Source: JAICLL01 sp035252155
GTDB lineage: Bacteria; Planctomycetota; Planctomycetia; Pirellulales; JAICIG01
Direction: 5' to 3'
Length of the DNA: 15,846 bases
Assembly: GCA_035252155.1 (NCBI GenBank)
Contig: DATFDL010000562.1
Location: 1-15,846, forward strand
The notes under the pieces: model-generated
What the model was told of the DNA's origin: nothing
The model's input: only the letters and a program-made list of their open reading frames with translations
The model's database searches: none
Part shown: positions 6,890-13,303 of the stretch, piece by piece
Position numbering within the stretch: the first letter of the stretch is position 1
How the letters are laid out: every line of letters begins with the position of its first letter
Made by a program: the position numbers and the translations under genes

Positions 6890-7858
6890 TCACGTCGAAT
6901 AGCTCCATCGTCCCAGCGCCATCGTCGGCAATACGAGCAGCACGATCGTCAAACCATACACCGGGCCGCGTACGCCGAGACAGACTGCGGCATCGAGCAA
7001 GATCAGTGAAATCAAGCAGTGCTTGACCGCGCCTTGAACGATGCCGGGCGACGGATCGACGATGGCTCGCAACGCGCGCCAGCCGATCAAGACTGCCATC
7101 ACACCCCAAAACAGATGCCAGCGGTCGCCGGCCCGCAGGGCGTATCGCGGCCAGCTCACTTCGGGCAAGTCGGGCGTGGCCCATTGGGGATACCAGGCCA
7201 GCAGGCCAAGGCCCGAGAGGATCACCACCAACGCGAAGGTAAGCGCGGAGCGATGGCTTTGTCCCGCTTCGGCGCGGGCGAACCAGGTGACGCCCGCGAT
7301 GTAAACGCCGATGCCCGCCGCTATGAGCCAATGGATGGGCTGCCAAGCGCCGGCGGCGGCGCTCATGCCCAACAGCACGCTCAACACTCGGCAAGCGCCC
7401 ATGCCTAGAGGCCCCAGCGGCGTGCGCTTCAAGACGCTGTCGTAGCAGACCACCGCTGCCGCCAGGCCCGCGGCCACAGCGGCGCTGCGCCAATCGCTCG
7501 CGAGCCAACCGGCCAATGCGCCGGCGGCCAGTCCCGCCGCCAAGAGACCGAACCCAAGCCGGCACGCAAAGCCCGGGGAGATTCGCCCCGAGGGGATCGG
7601 CCGCTGGGGACGCTCGGCGGCATCGATGTCGCGATCGAACCAATCGTTGAGCACCATGCCCGCCAGATAGAGACAGCTCGATGCCGTGATGAGCGCCGCC
7701 AACTGCGGCCAGGGCTGGGCCTCGGCGTGGGTGACCAAGAAGCCCATGGCCACGTCGGCCATTGCCGTAAAGACGTTCGGCAGCCGCATTAACTGCACGA
7801 CGGCCCGCACGCGCGAGCCACGCGGGGGGCGATCGACGATCAGCGGCGGAGGGGGCAT
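6890..7858 (-). CDS. eboC: EboC-like UbiA-superfamily prenyltransferase
   Basis: A 322-residue polytopic membrane protein of the UbiA superfamily. The first Asp-rich motif is LNDWFDRDID (about 70-79), followed by RPQRPIPSGRIS. The second region is YDSVLKRTPLGPLGMGACR (about 139-157) and then VLLGMSAAAG, the form typical of EboC rather than of UbiA or MenA. Eight or nine membrane segments are visible. UbiA enzymes move a prenyl group from a diphosphate to an acceptor; in ebo clusters the genes are linked to export of metabolites such as scytonemin precursors, and the EboC substrate is not settled. The start ATG at 7858 lies 2 bp from a repeat element, with no Shine-Dalgarno sequence; an internal ATG (residue 24, MRLPNVF) is an alternative. 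No EboA, B, D or F homologue is in the window. Confidence 0.78.
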   Translation of the reverse strand: MPPPPLIVDRPPRGSRVRAVVQLMRLPNVFTAMADVAMGFLVTHAEAQPWPQLAALITASSCLYLAGMVLNDWFDRDIDAAERPQRPIPSGRISPGFACRLGFGLLAAGLAAGALAGWLASDWRSAAVAAGLAAAVVCYDSVLKRTPLGPLGMGACRVLSVLLGMSAAAGAWQPIHWLIAAGIGVYIAGVTWFARAEAGQSHRSALTFALVVILSGLGLLAWYPQWATPDLPEVSWPRYALRAGDRWHLFWGVMAVLIGWRALRAIVDPSPGIVQGAVKHCLISLILLDAAVCLGVRGPVYGLTIVLLVLPTMALGRWSYST

Positions 7859-7861
7859 AGG

Positions 7862-8064
7862 AGTTTGAAGTTTGAAGTTGGAAGTATGAAGTATCGCATA
7901 GGGTGGGCCATGGCCGTAGGGTGGGACGAGCTTGCGAGTCCCACCTTTCCGGTTGTGAATGTCTTCATGCGACCAAGTGCCAACGGTGGGACTCGCTTCG
8001 CTCGGCCCGCCCTACGCTTCTTCAAACTTCCGACTTCAAACTTCAAACTTCCTTCAAACTTCCA
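7862..8064. repeat. Composite nested inverted-repeat element, about 200 bp
   Basis: Two inverted repeats are nested. The outer arms, 7862-7885 and 8026-8049, consist of GAAGTTTGAAGT-type repeats and pair at 23 of 24 positions. The inner arms, 7915-7945 and 7985-8016, begin with CGTAGGG and end with GCGAGTCCCACC and pair at about 27 of 32 positions. A 39-bp unpaired centre lies between them (7946-7984). Further partial copies of the outer motif extend to 8064. It fills the space between the TIM-barrel gene ending at 8054 and the EboC-like gene starting at 7858, and the TIM-barrel stop codon (8054-8056) lies inside the motif. No protein is encoded. It resembles a non-autonomous element built from two different repeat families. 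Confidence 0.75.
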
Positions 8065-8905
8065 ACTCTCGCATCGCCGCTGTGACATACGCAAAGGCCT
8101 CGCGGGCCGCGGCGTCGGGCTCATCGATATACGGATAAAGCTCGACCGTGATCCAGCCGTCGTAGCCTGTCCGGGCGATCGCCGCCAGCGTGGCGTCAAA
8201 GTCGATCGCCCCGCGGCCCGGCACCAGGTGCTGGTGGACGCGCGTGGCGGCGATATCCTCGAAATGGTAGTGCCGCGTGTACGGGGCCATTCGCTCGACC
8301 CAGTCTTGTGGATCTTCGCCGACGCAAAAAGCGTGGCCGATGTCGAAGTTCAGCCCGACCCACGTCGAAGCAATCCGTTCGTGGAATCGCAAAAATTGGT
8401 CGAAGCGCTCAATCATCAGGCCTGGCTCGGGCTCGATCAGCAGGCCGACTTCGAGCCGCTCGGCCAGCTCGACGCACGGCATCAGCTCGTCATAAAACAC
8501 TCGGGCGGCGGCGTCCCAGCTTTGCCCAGGCTCGAGCGGCCCGCCCGGCTCGGTCTGCACGTGGCGGGCGCCGATCTCTTTGGCCAGCGCCAAGGCACGT
8601 TTGGTGTGCTCGCGGCGAATGGCTCGGTAGTGCCGATCGGGTTCGATCCACGATGGATGCCAATAGGGCTGCCGCGGGTCGTTGACCGCGTTCATCATAA
8701 AGCCATTGACGTTCGACACCGCCAGGCCGTGCTTCTCCAGTGCGTCACGCAGCGACTTTCGCCGTTCGGGCAGCAGACCCACCGGCCAGGCGTGCGGCAC
8801 ATCAGCCAGGATTTCGATTCCCCGATAGCCGATCTCGGCCACGCGGCGAATGGTCTCTTCGACCGAATAGTGCAGGTAAGCGTTGGAGCTGAAAGCAAGC
8901 TGCAT
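8054..8905 (-). CDS. Sugar phosphate isomerase/epimerase-like TIM barrel protein (second of two)
   Basis: A 283-residue xylose-isomerase-like TIM barrel. Metal ligand positions are clear: IEPEPG (E158), FDIGH (D188, H191), YHFED (H214) and ITVEL (E255); a further VQTEPGG strand holds E119. It is a paralogue of the gene at 5523-6389 and transcribed in the same direction, the two flanking the EboC-like gene. The start at 8905 (MQLAFSSNAY) is preferred because family members begin with this strand; an ATG at 8929 adds eight unlikely residues. Neither has a good ribosome site. The last residues and the stop codon lie within the outer repeat motif of the neighbouring element, so the natural C-terminus may have been altered slightly. 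Reaction and substrate are unknown. It would be the first gene of the operon, with its promoter in the divergent region 8906-9033. Confidence 0.82.
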   Translation of the reverse strand: MQLAFSSNAYLHYSVEETIRRVAEIGYRGIEILADVPHAWPVGLLPERRKSLRDALEKHGLAVSNVNGFMMNAVNDPRQPYWHPSWIEPDRHYRAIRREHTKRALALAKEIGARHVQTEPGGPLEPGQSWDAAARVFYDELMPCVELAERLEVGLLIEPEPGLMIERFDQFLRFHERIASTWVGLNFDIGHAFCVGEDPQDWVERMAPYTRHYHFEDIAATRVHQHLVPGRGAIDFDATLAAIARTGYDGWITVELYPYIDEPDAAAREAFAYVTAAMRELEV

Positions 8906-9033
8906 GAATGATGCTGTTCCGTGGTACAAGGAAAATCACTTTTTCAGGATCGATTATACTTCACGCGGGCATAAATGCGGCAATGTGGAGCATATACTCG
9001 GGGCGGAGCGGGTTAGCGTCAAGGGAGGCCACG
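8906..9033. promoter_or_regulatory. Divergent promoter region
   Basis: This 128-bp AT-richer gap separates the leftward TIM-barrel gene from the rightward acetyltransferase gene. On the - strand a perfect TATAAT occurs at 8958-8953, with TTGCCG at 8983-8978 and a rather long 19-base spacer. On the + strand TATACT occurs at 8955-8960 and again at 8993-8998, without a good -35 partner. AGGGAGG before the ATG at 9034 is a strong Shine-Dalgarno sequence for the acetyltransferase. Confidence 0.45.
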
Positions 9034-9588
9034 ATGCCGAGTGAACGCGAGAAAATGCTGGCCGGCGAGCTGTACGACCCGCTCTGCCCGGAGCTGGTGC
9101 GGCTTCGCCTGCGGGCCAGAGAACTGTGCCAGGCGTTGAACGCGGGCCGCGAATCCGACGAGGCGCTGCGCCGGAGCATCTTGCGCGAGCTGTTCGGCAC
9201 GGGCGGCGAGACGGCCTGGATTCAGCCGCCGTTCTACTGCGACTACGGGCAAAACCTCCAATTGGGCGAGCGGGTGTTCTTCAACTTCAACTGCGTGGTG
9301 CTCGACGTCTGCCCGGTGGCGATTGGCGATTTCACGATGTTTGGCCCGGCCGTGCAGATTTATGCGGCGACGCATCCCTTCGACGCCGAGCTGCGGCGCA
9401 CGCGCGAGTCGGGCAAGCCGGTGCGAATCGGCGCCGACGTCTGGGTGGGCGGCGGGGCGATCATCTGCCCCGGCGTGACGATCGGCTCCCGGTCGGTGAT
9501 CGGGGCCGGAAGCGTCGTGACCCGCGATATCGGCGAGTCGGTGTTTGCGGCCGGGAATCCCTGCCGCGTCATCCGGGCAATCGAGTGA
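9034..9588 (+). CDS. LacA/Maa/NodL-type sugar O-acetyltransferase
   Basis: A 184-residue left-handed beta-helix acetyltransferase that transfers acetyl from acetyl-CoA to a sugar hydroxyl. The Maa-type N-terminal helices (MLAGELYDPLCPELVRLRLR) are followed by PPFYCDYGQNLQLGERVFFN and hexapeptide repeats. The catalytic histidine is in YAATHPFD (H114). The CoA-binding end of the helix is IGADVWVGGGAIICPGVTIG, then VIGAGSVVTRDI and FAAGNPCRVIR. Length and motifs are those of maltose/galactoside acetyltransferases; the acceptor sugar cannot be told from sequence. The start at 9034 is chosen for its AGGGAGG ribosome site; a longer frame from 8908 would add 42 residues unlike the family. It is divergent from the TIM-barrel gene and 79 bp upstream of nuoA. 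Confidence 0.88.
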   Translation: MPSEREKMLAGELYDPLCPELVRLRLRARELCQALNAGRESDEALRRSILRELFGTGGETAWIQPPFYCDYGQNLQLGERVFFNFNCVVLDVCPVAIGDFTMFGPAVQIYAATHPFDAELRRTRESGKPVRIGADVWVGGGAIICPGVTIGSRSVIGAGSVVTRDIGESVFAAGNPCRVIRAIE

Positions 9589-9596
9589 GGAACGCC

Positions 9597-9643
9597 TTGC
9601 AAACGGCCCGGCTTGTTCTACAATCGCAGCTTATCCTGCGATT
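9597..9643 (+). promoter_or_regulatory. Promoter for nuoACD with an overlapping palindrome
   Basis: TTGCAA (9597-9602) and TACAAT (9619-9624) are spaced by 16 bases, a good sigma70-type promoter starting nine bases after the acetyltransferase stop. A perfect 8-bp inverted repeat, AATCGCAG (9622-9629) and CTGCGATT (9636-9643) around CTTATC, overlaps the end of the -10 box and the expected transcription start near 9631. It could be an operator or a leader hairpin. The nuoA ATG follows at 9668. Confidence 0.55.
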
Positions 9644-9667
9644 CGCATCGGGTTAGTTCGAGCAAGT

Positions 9668-10318
9668 ATGTCCGCCACCGTCATTGTCGCATATCTGGCC
9701 CTGTTCGCGTCGGTGGGGGCGGTGTTTTTGTTCGCCAACTTGCTGGTGGGCAAGTTCCTGCGGCCCGTCGAGCCGAATGCAGAAAAGCTGTCGGTCTATG
9801 AGTGCGGCGAGCCGACCATCGGGTCGAGCTTTGTACAGTTCGACCTGCGGTTCTACGTGATCGCGCTGCTGTTCATCATTTTCGACGTCGAGGTGGCGTT
9901 TTTCTTTCCCTGGGCCACGGTGTTCGGCAAGGCCACGCACCTGATGGATCCGCGGCCGGTGACCATCACGCAAAGAGACGCCGATGGCGCACGCCAGACG
10001 GTGCTGGTCGATAAAGTCGCCGGCGGAAAGCTTTCGGCCCCCACCGCCCAGATTTATCGCGACTTGGGCGTTCCGAATCCAAGGCCCGAAGGAGTCGGCG
10101 GCACAGACCAAGCCATCGAAGACTCGGCCCGGCGGTTGGCGGGGGCCTCAATTCTGGATATTTTGGTCTTTTTCGGCGTGCTGCTGGTCGGCTTTGCCTA
10201 TGTCTGGCGGCGCGGCGATCTCGACTGGGTGCGCGCGGTCGGGCAGCAGCGGGCCTTGCGCCCCGCCCGGCCGCTGGCCGGCCCGCTGGAAGAAGACGAA
10301 CCCGTGTTGGCGGCGTAA
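9668..10318 (+). CDS. nuoA: NADH-quinone oxidoreductase subunit A with enlarged loop
   Basis: NuoA is a small membrane subunit of complex I lying near the quinone site where the membrane and peripheral arms meet. Three membrane helices are visible (about 5-26, 62-84, 162-181), with the conserved YECGEPTIG (44-52), VQFDLRFYVIALLFIIFDVE (57-76) and the acidic residues of helix 2. The protein is 216 residues, far above the usual 120 or so. Most of the excess is a polar loop at about 87-160 between helices 2 and 3, which is short in typical NuoA; there is also a Pro/Glu-rich tail after RRGDLDW. The frame is intact, so this is not a frameshift. The start at 9668 (MSATVIVAY) is chosen because the upstream extension is non-homologous and overlaps the promoter. 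The ribosome site is weak. First gene of nuoA-nuoC-nuoD. Confidence 0.87.
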   Translation: MSATVIVAYLALFASVGAVFLFANLLVGKFLRPVEPNAEKLSVYECGEPTIGSSFVQFDLRFYVIALLFIIFDVEVAFFFPWATVFGKATHLMDPRPVTITQRDADGARQTVLVDKVAGGKLSAPTAQIYRDLGVPNPRPEGVGGTDQAIEDSARRLAGASILDILVFFGVLLVGFAYVWRRGDLDWVRAVGQQRALRPARPLAGPLEEDEPVLAA

Positions 10319-10332
10319 AAAGTACGAATCTG

Positions 10333-10863
10333 ATGAGCGGCCAGGCATTTCTCGACCGGTTAAAAAAGAAGTTCGGCGACCGAATCACCGGCGCCAATCT
10401 GGAAGCGCTCGATCCCTGGATCGAGGTCTCGCCCGACGGGCTGATCGATGTTTGCACGTACCTGCGCGACGAGCCGGACCTGCGGTTCAACTTTCTCAAC
10501 TGCATCAGCGCGGTCGATTACTTCGAGGCCGATCCGAAAAAAGCCGCCAAAACCGGCTGGGAGCCGCACCTGGAGGTGGTCTATCACCTGTGGAGCGTGC
10601 CGAACCGCGTCAGCCTGGTGCTCAAGGTGATGCTGCCCCGCTGGAAGGACGGCGTCGAAGGCGAGCTGCCCGAAGTGCCCACCGTCAGCGGAGTCTGGAG
10701 CACCGCCGACTGGCACGAACGCGAAGTCTACGATCTGTCCGGCGTCTGGTTCACCGGGCATCCCAACCTGCGGCGCATTCTCTGCCCGGAAGACTGGGTG
10801 GGGCATCCCTTGCGCAAAGATTATGAAATGCCGTTGGAATACCACGGCATTCGGGGAAGATAA
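10333..10863 (+). CDS. nuoC: NADH-quinone oxidoreductase subunit C
   Basis: A 176-residue NuoC (30-kDa subunit) of the peripheral arm of complex I, which packs against NuoD. The diagnostic C-terminal block is complete: VPTVSGVWSTADWHEREVYD, then LSGVWFTGHPNLRRILCPEDW and GHPLRKDYEMP. The N-terminal part (FLDRLKKKFGDRI, then LRFNFLNCISAVDYFE) also fits. It is separate from NuoD, not a NuoCD fusion. It starts 14 bp after nuoA and ends 3 bp before the nuoD ATG. In the standard order nuoB would lie between nuoA and nuoC; here the gap is only 14 bp, so nuoB is certainly absent from this position. Confidence 0.95.
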   Translation: MSGQAFLDRLKKKFGDRITGANLEALDPWIEVSPDGLIDVCTYLRDEPDLRFNFLNCISAVDYFEADPKKAAKTGWEPHLEVVYHLWSVPNRVSLVLKVMLPRWKDGVEGELPEVPTVSGVWSTADWHEREVYDLSGVWFTGHPNLRRILCPEDWVGHPLRKDYEMPLEYHGIRGR

Positions 10864-10866
10864 TTC

Positions 10867-12072
10867 ATGGCCACTCACGTCGATGATCCGCGCATCATCG
10901 AGTTCGACGTCCGCACCGACGAGATGCTGGTGAACATGGGGCCGCAGCACCCCAGCACGCACGGCGTGTTGCGGCTGGTGCTGCGGACCGACGGCGAGAT
11001 CGTGTCGGAGGTCACGCCGCACATTGGCTATCTGCACCGCTGCGCCGAAAAGATCGGCGAGAACCTCACGCCGCGGCAGTGGATTCCCTACACCGACCGC
11101 ATGGACTACCTGGCGGCGATGAACATGAATCTCGGCTGGGCGCTGACCGTCGAAAAGCTGCTCAAGTACGAGCTGCCGGAAAAGGCCCGGCACCTGCGGG
11201 TGATCATCGCCGAAATGGGCCGCATCGCCAGCCACCTGGTGGGCATGGGGGCCTACGGGCTCGACCTGGGCACCTTCAGCCCGTTCCTCTACGCCTTCCG
11301 CGAGCGGGAGAAAATTCTCGACCTGTTCGAGCTGGCCTGCGGAGCGCGGTTGACCTACAGCTATCTGACGGTGGGGGGCGCGACGCACGATTTGCCGCCC
11401 GGCTGGCTCAAGCAGTGCTCGGCATTTCTCGACCAGCTTCTGCCGGTGATCGACGAATGTCACACGCTGCTGACTAGCAACACCATCTTTGTGCGGCGGA
11501 CGGCGAATATCGGCGTGATGTCGGCCGAAATGGCCATCGACTACGGCTGCACCGGCCCCGTGCTGCGCGGCAGCGGCGTCGATCAAGACCTGCGGCGCGA
11601 TGGCGAGACGTGCTACACCGAGATGTACGATGGCTACGCTTTCGAGGTGATCGTGCAAAAGGACGGGCATTATCCGCGCGATCATGCCTATCCGCCCGTG
11701 CCGCAGTCGGCCGTGCTGGGCGATAGTTGGCACCGGTTCTATGTGCGGATGCTCGAAGTCATTCAATCGATCGACCTGGTGCGCCAGGCCATCGACCGCT
11801 ACAGCAGCTCGAAAGGTTCGTTCGGCGAGCCGGTGAAGCTGACCGAAAAACTGCCCAAGGGCGAGACTTATCTGGAAACCGAGGCCCCTCGCGGGCAGAT
11901 GGGTTTTTATATCGTCAGCGACGGCACGTCGATTCCCTGGCGGGTGCGGGCCCGCAGCAGTTGTTTCTCGAACCTCTCGGTGACGCACGAGCTTTGCCGC
12001 GGCTGCCTGCTGGCCGACGTGCCGGCCATCGTCGGCTCGTTGGACATCGTGATGGGCGAGATCGACCGCTAA
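10867..12072 (+). CDS. nuoD: NADH-quinone oxidoreductase subunit D
   Basis: A 401-residue NuoD (49-kDa subunit), related to the large subunit of NiFe hydrogenases, which forms the quinone-binding cavity with NuoB. Key segments are present: NMGPQHPSTHGVLRLVL near residue 24 (the histidines line the quinone pocket), HIGYLHRCAEKI, YTDRMDYLAAM, then RTANIGVMSAE, the YDGYAFEV region and the C-terminal SCFSNLSVTHELCRGCLLAD with GSLDIVMGEIDR at the end. Length is normal and nothing is missing. GGGAAG precedes the ATG as a ribosome site. It begins 3 bp after nuoC. No nuoE, F, G, H or later subunit follows; the next gene converges from the other strand with only 4 bp between stop codons. Confidence 0.96.
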   Translation: MATHVDDPRIIEFDVRTDEMLVNMGPQHPSTHGVLRLVLRTDGEIVSEVTPHIGYLHRCAEKIGENLTPRQWIPYTDRMDYLAAMNMNLGWALTVEKLLKYELPEKARHLRVIIAEMGRIASHLVGMGAYGLDLGTFSPFLYAFREREKILDLFELACGARLTYSYLTVGGATHDLPPGWLKQCSAFLDQLLPVIDECHTLLTSNTIFVRRTANIGVMSAEMAIDYGCTGPVLRGSGVDQDLRRDGETCYTEMYDGYAFEVIVQKDGHYPRDHAYPPVPQSAVLGDSWHRFYVRMLEVIQSIDLVRQAIDRYSSSKGSFGEPVKLTEKLPKGETYLETEAPRGQMGFYIVSDGTSIPWRVRARSSCFSNLSVTHELCRGCLLADVPAIVGSLDIVMGEIDR

Positions 12073-12076
12073 CCAA

Positions 12077-12280
12077 TCAGTTCGAGTCGGATTGCTGCGC
12101 GTTCTCACTGGCTTCGTATAGCGCCAGTTCTTCGTGCAGCCGAGCAATCATTTTCCGAATGCCAGCCTTTGTAAAGCCCTTAGACCCGATCGGATGCGTC
12201 TGCTGCAAATCTCTAAGGCGCTCTTCCAGGGCGCCAATCTCTTCCTGCGCTTTCTGATATTCGATAGGATTGCCGATCAT
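12077..12280 (-). CDS. Small helical protein, partner of the nucleotidyltransferase-like gene
   Basis: A 67-residue protein that I cannot assign to a named family. It begins MIGNPIEYQKAQEEIGALEE, predicted as a long charged helix with coiled-coil character, then RLRDLQQTHPIGSKGFTKAG, and a second helix IRKMIARLHEELALYEASE with a polar end. The KGFTKAGIRKMI segment could be a small helix-turn-helix, but this is a guess. The start at 12280 overlaps the upstream gene's stop by 4 bp (ATGA), the arrangement of tightly paired genes such as toxin-antitoxin partners. A longer frame to 12358 would overlap the partner by 82 bp and is less likely. Its stop is 4 bp from the nuoD stop on the other strand. 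Confidence 0.75.
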   Translation of the reverse strand: MIGNPIEYQKAQEEIGALEERLRDLQQTHPIGSKGFTKAGIRKMIARLHEELALYEASENAQQSDSN

Positions 12281-12723
12281 AATTCGACCTCCACAAGTCC
12301 CTTGCGCCGCCCGTCGACCTCCCGCGTGCGGCTGAAAAACTCGACCCACGCATGCCAATCGGCTTCATCTTCCGCAGCGAAGATCTCCTCGGGACGGCGC
12401 GTCAACAACATTTCCTCAAGCTCCAAAGCTGGCTCGACGCCCTTTTGTATTTGCGATTCGAAATCAGTGGGAAGGAGAACGACGGCGTCGATATCGTTCG
12501 GCTCATGTTTGGCGGTCACAAAACTTCCGTCAACCAACATACGTCTTGCTCGGACGTGTCTCGCTAATTCAAGCCAGCGCCGCAGTCGAAGCGCAAGGCG
12601 TCTGCGCCGCGAACTCGATGCCCCAAAACGAAATAGTATTTCGCCCTCGGGTGCCGCGTATAAGCCCGTTGGCAGATAACCATCGGCGCGGAAGGCCGGA
12701 ATCGACGCCTCTCGTGACTCCAT
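12277..12723 (-). CDS. DUF6932-type nucleotidyltransferase-like protein
   Basis: A 148-residue protein with the core of a polymerase-beta-like nucleotidyltransferase: MLVDGSFVTAKHEPNDIDAV (residues 62-81) contains the G-S turn and the first metal-binding Asp pair (D77, D79), followed by the hydrophobic strand VVLLP. This matches my memory of the DUF6932 family, whose function is not established. A C-terminal third carboxylate cannot be placed with confidence. The N-terminus has PAFRADGYLPTGLYAA, typical of the family. AAAGGA precedes the ATG at 12723 as a ribosome site. With the overlapping small gene downstream it forms a two-gene unit resembling MNT/HEPN or AbiE-type toxin-antitoxin pairs, but the partner is not a recognisable HEPN protein. 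The unit is inserted between nuoD and the exbD cluster. Confidence 0.72.
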   Translation of the reverse strand: MESREASIPAFRADGYLPTGLYAAPEGEILFRFGASSSRRRRLALRLRRWLELARHVRARRMLVDGSFVTAKHEPNDIDAVVLLPTDFESQIQKGVEPALELEEMLLTRRPEEIFAAEDEADWHAWVEFFSRTREVDGRRKGLVEVEL

Positions 12724-12777
12724 ATGAATTCCTTTGCCCGTTGCACCGGCGCATCCTTACACTCCGCCCCTCTCGCC

Positions 12778-12801
12778 GAGCCGAGCTTCGGCGATCGGCT
12801 C
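12778..12801. repeat. Hairpin with UUCG tetraloop between exbD and the nucleotidyltransferase gene
   Basis: GAGCCGAGC (12778-12786), TTCG, then GC-GA-TCGGCTC (to 12801) forms a 9-bp stem with a two-base bulge. It starts just beyond the stop codon of the second exbD gene (12808-12810, - strand). No T-run follows on the - strand, so it is at best a weak or Rho-aided terminator or an RNA 3'-end protector. On the + strand the loop reads as the stable cUUCGg type, but no gene uses that direction here. Confidence 0.4.
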
Positions 12802-12807
12802 CGCGCC

Positions 12808-13296
12808 TCAAGGCCCGTTCTTGGGCGGGGCGAACTTGAGCTTCTCGATCAGCTTCACAATATGGCCGTCGGGCGTGACTTGCCCGGAGATGGCCGTGAT
12901 CGCGTGCACCACCTCGCGATAGTGCAGGTTATAGTCGGCGTCGATCTCCGCCTCGGCCTCGCTGCGCAGGCCGGGGCCTTCGTCGGTGCCGACCATCTGC
13001 ATGATCGCCTCGTTCAGGTCTTTGAACGAGCTGAGGCTGCGCTCGCCCATCTGAATGCCGCTGAGCTCCCCCTGATTATTGGCGGTCAGGCGAATGCGGA
13101 TGGGCGGCAGCGGCGGCACATCCGACGAGGGGCCGGGCGCCGCCAGCGGCATCTTGATGTTGAAGTCGCCCTCCTGCGTGACGATCTTGAAGCTCATCAC
13201 GAAGAAGGTCAGCAGTTGAAACACGATGTCGATCATCGGCGTCATCTGCATTTCGACTTTGTCGTTGCCCGCCGCGGCGGACTTGCGGATTTTCAT
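12808..13296 (-). CDS. ExbD/TolR-family proton-channel partner, second copy
   Basis: A 162-residue ExbD/TolR-type protein with one N-terminal membrane helix and a periplasmic domain. VEMQMTPMIDIVFQLLTFFV holds the membrane Asp (D23) that carries protons in the ExbB/ExbD motor. The periplasmic part has RIRLTANNQGELSGIQMGER and then an unusual acidic stretch, LRSEAEAEIDADYNLHYREV, in place of the standard V-I-AD---Y strand, followed by VVHAITAISGQV. It starts 7 bp after the first exbD gene and differs clearly from it, so the two probably form a heteromeric pair rather than duplicates. Last gene of the cluster. Confidence 0.9.
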   Translation of the reverse strand: MKIRKSAAAGNDKVEMQMTPMIDIVFQLLTFFVMSFKIVTQEGDFNIKMPLAAPGPSSDVPPLPPIRIRLTANNQGELSGIQMGERSLSSFKDLNEAIMQMVGTDEGPGLRSEAEAEIDADYNLHYREVVHAITAISGQVTPDGHIVKLIEKLKFAPPKNGP

Positions 13297-13303
13297 GGCG
13301 GAC

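Noticed and set aside
7862..8064. CRISPR array
   Set aside because: The GAAGTTTGAAGT units are short, irregular and arranged as inverted arms, without uniform spacers or cas genes.
8908..9033. N-terminal extension of the acetyltransferase from an ATG at 8908
   Set aside because: It is unlike the family, covers the divergent promoter region, and the ATG at 9034 has a strong ribosome site.
9668..10318. Frameshift or gene fusion as the reason for the long NuoA
   Set aside because: The frame is continuous, helices 1, 2 and 3 are all in the same frame, and the loop has ordinary codon use, so an insertion within the protein is the simpler reading.
10360..12147. 595-codon open frame on the - strand opposite nuoC and nuoD
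   Set aside because: Both + strand genes have full family motifs; the antisense product is His/Gln/Ala-rich and is a by-product of codon bias.
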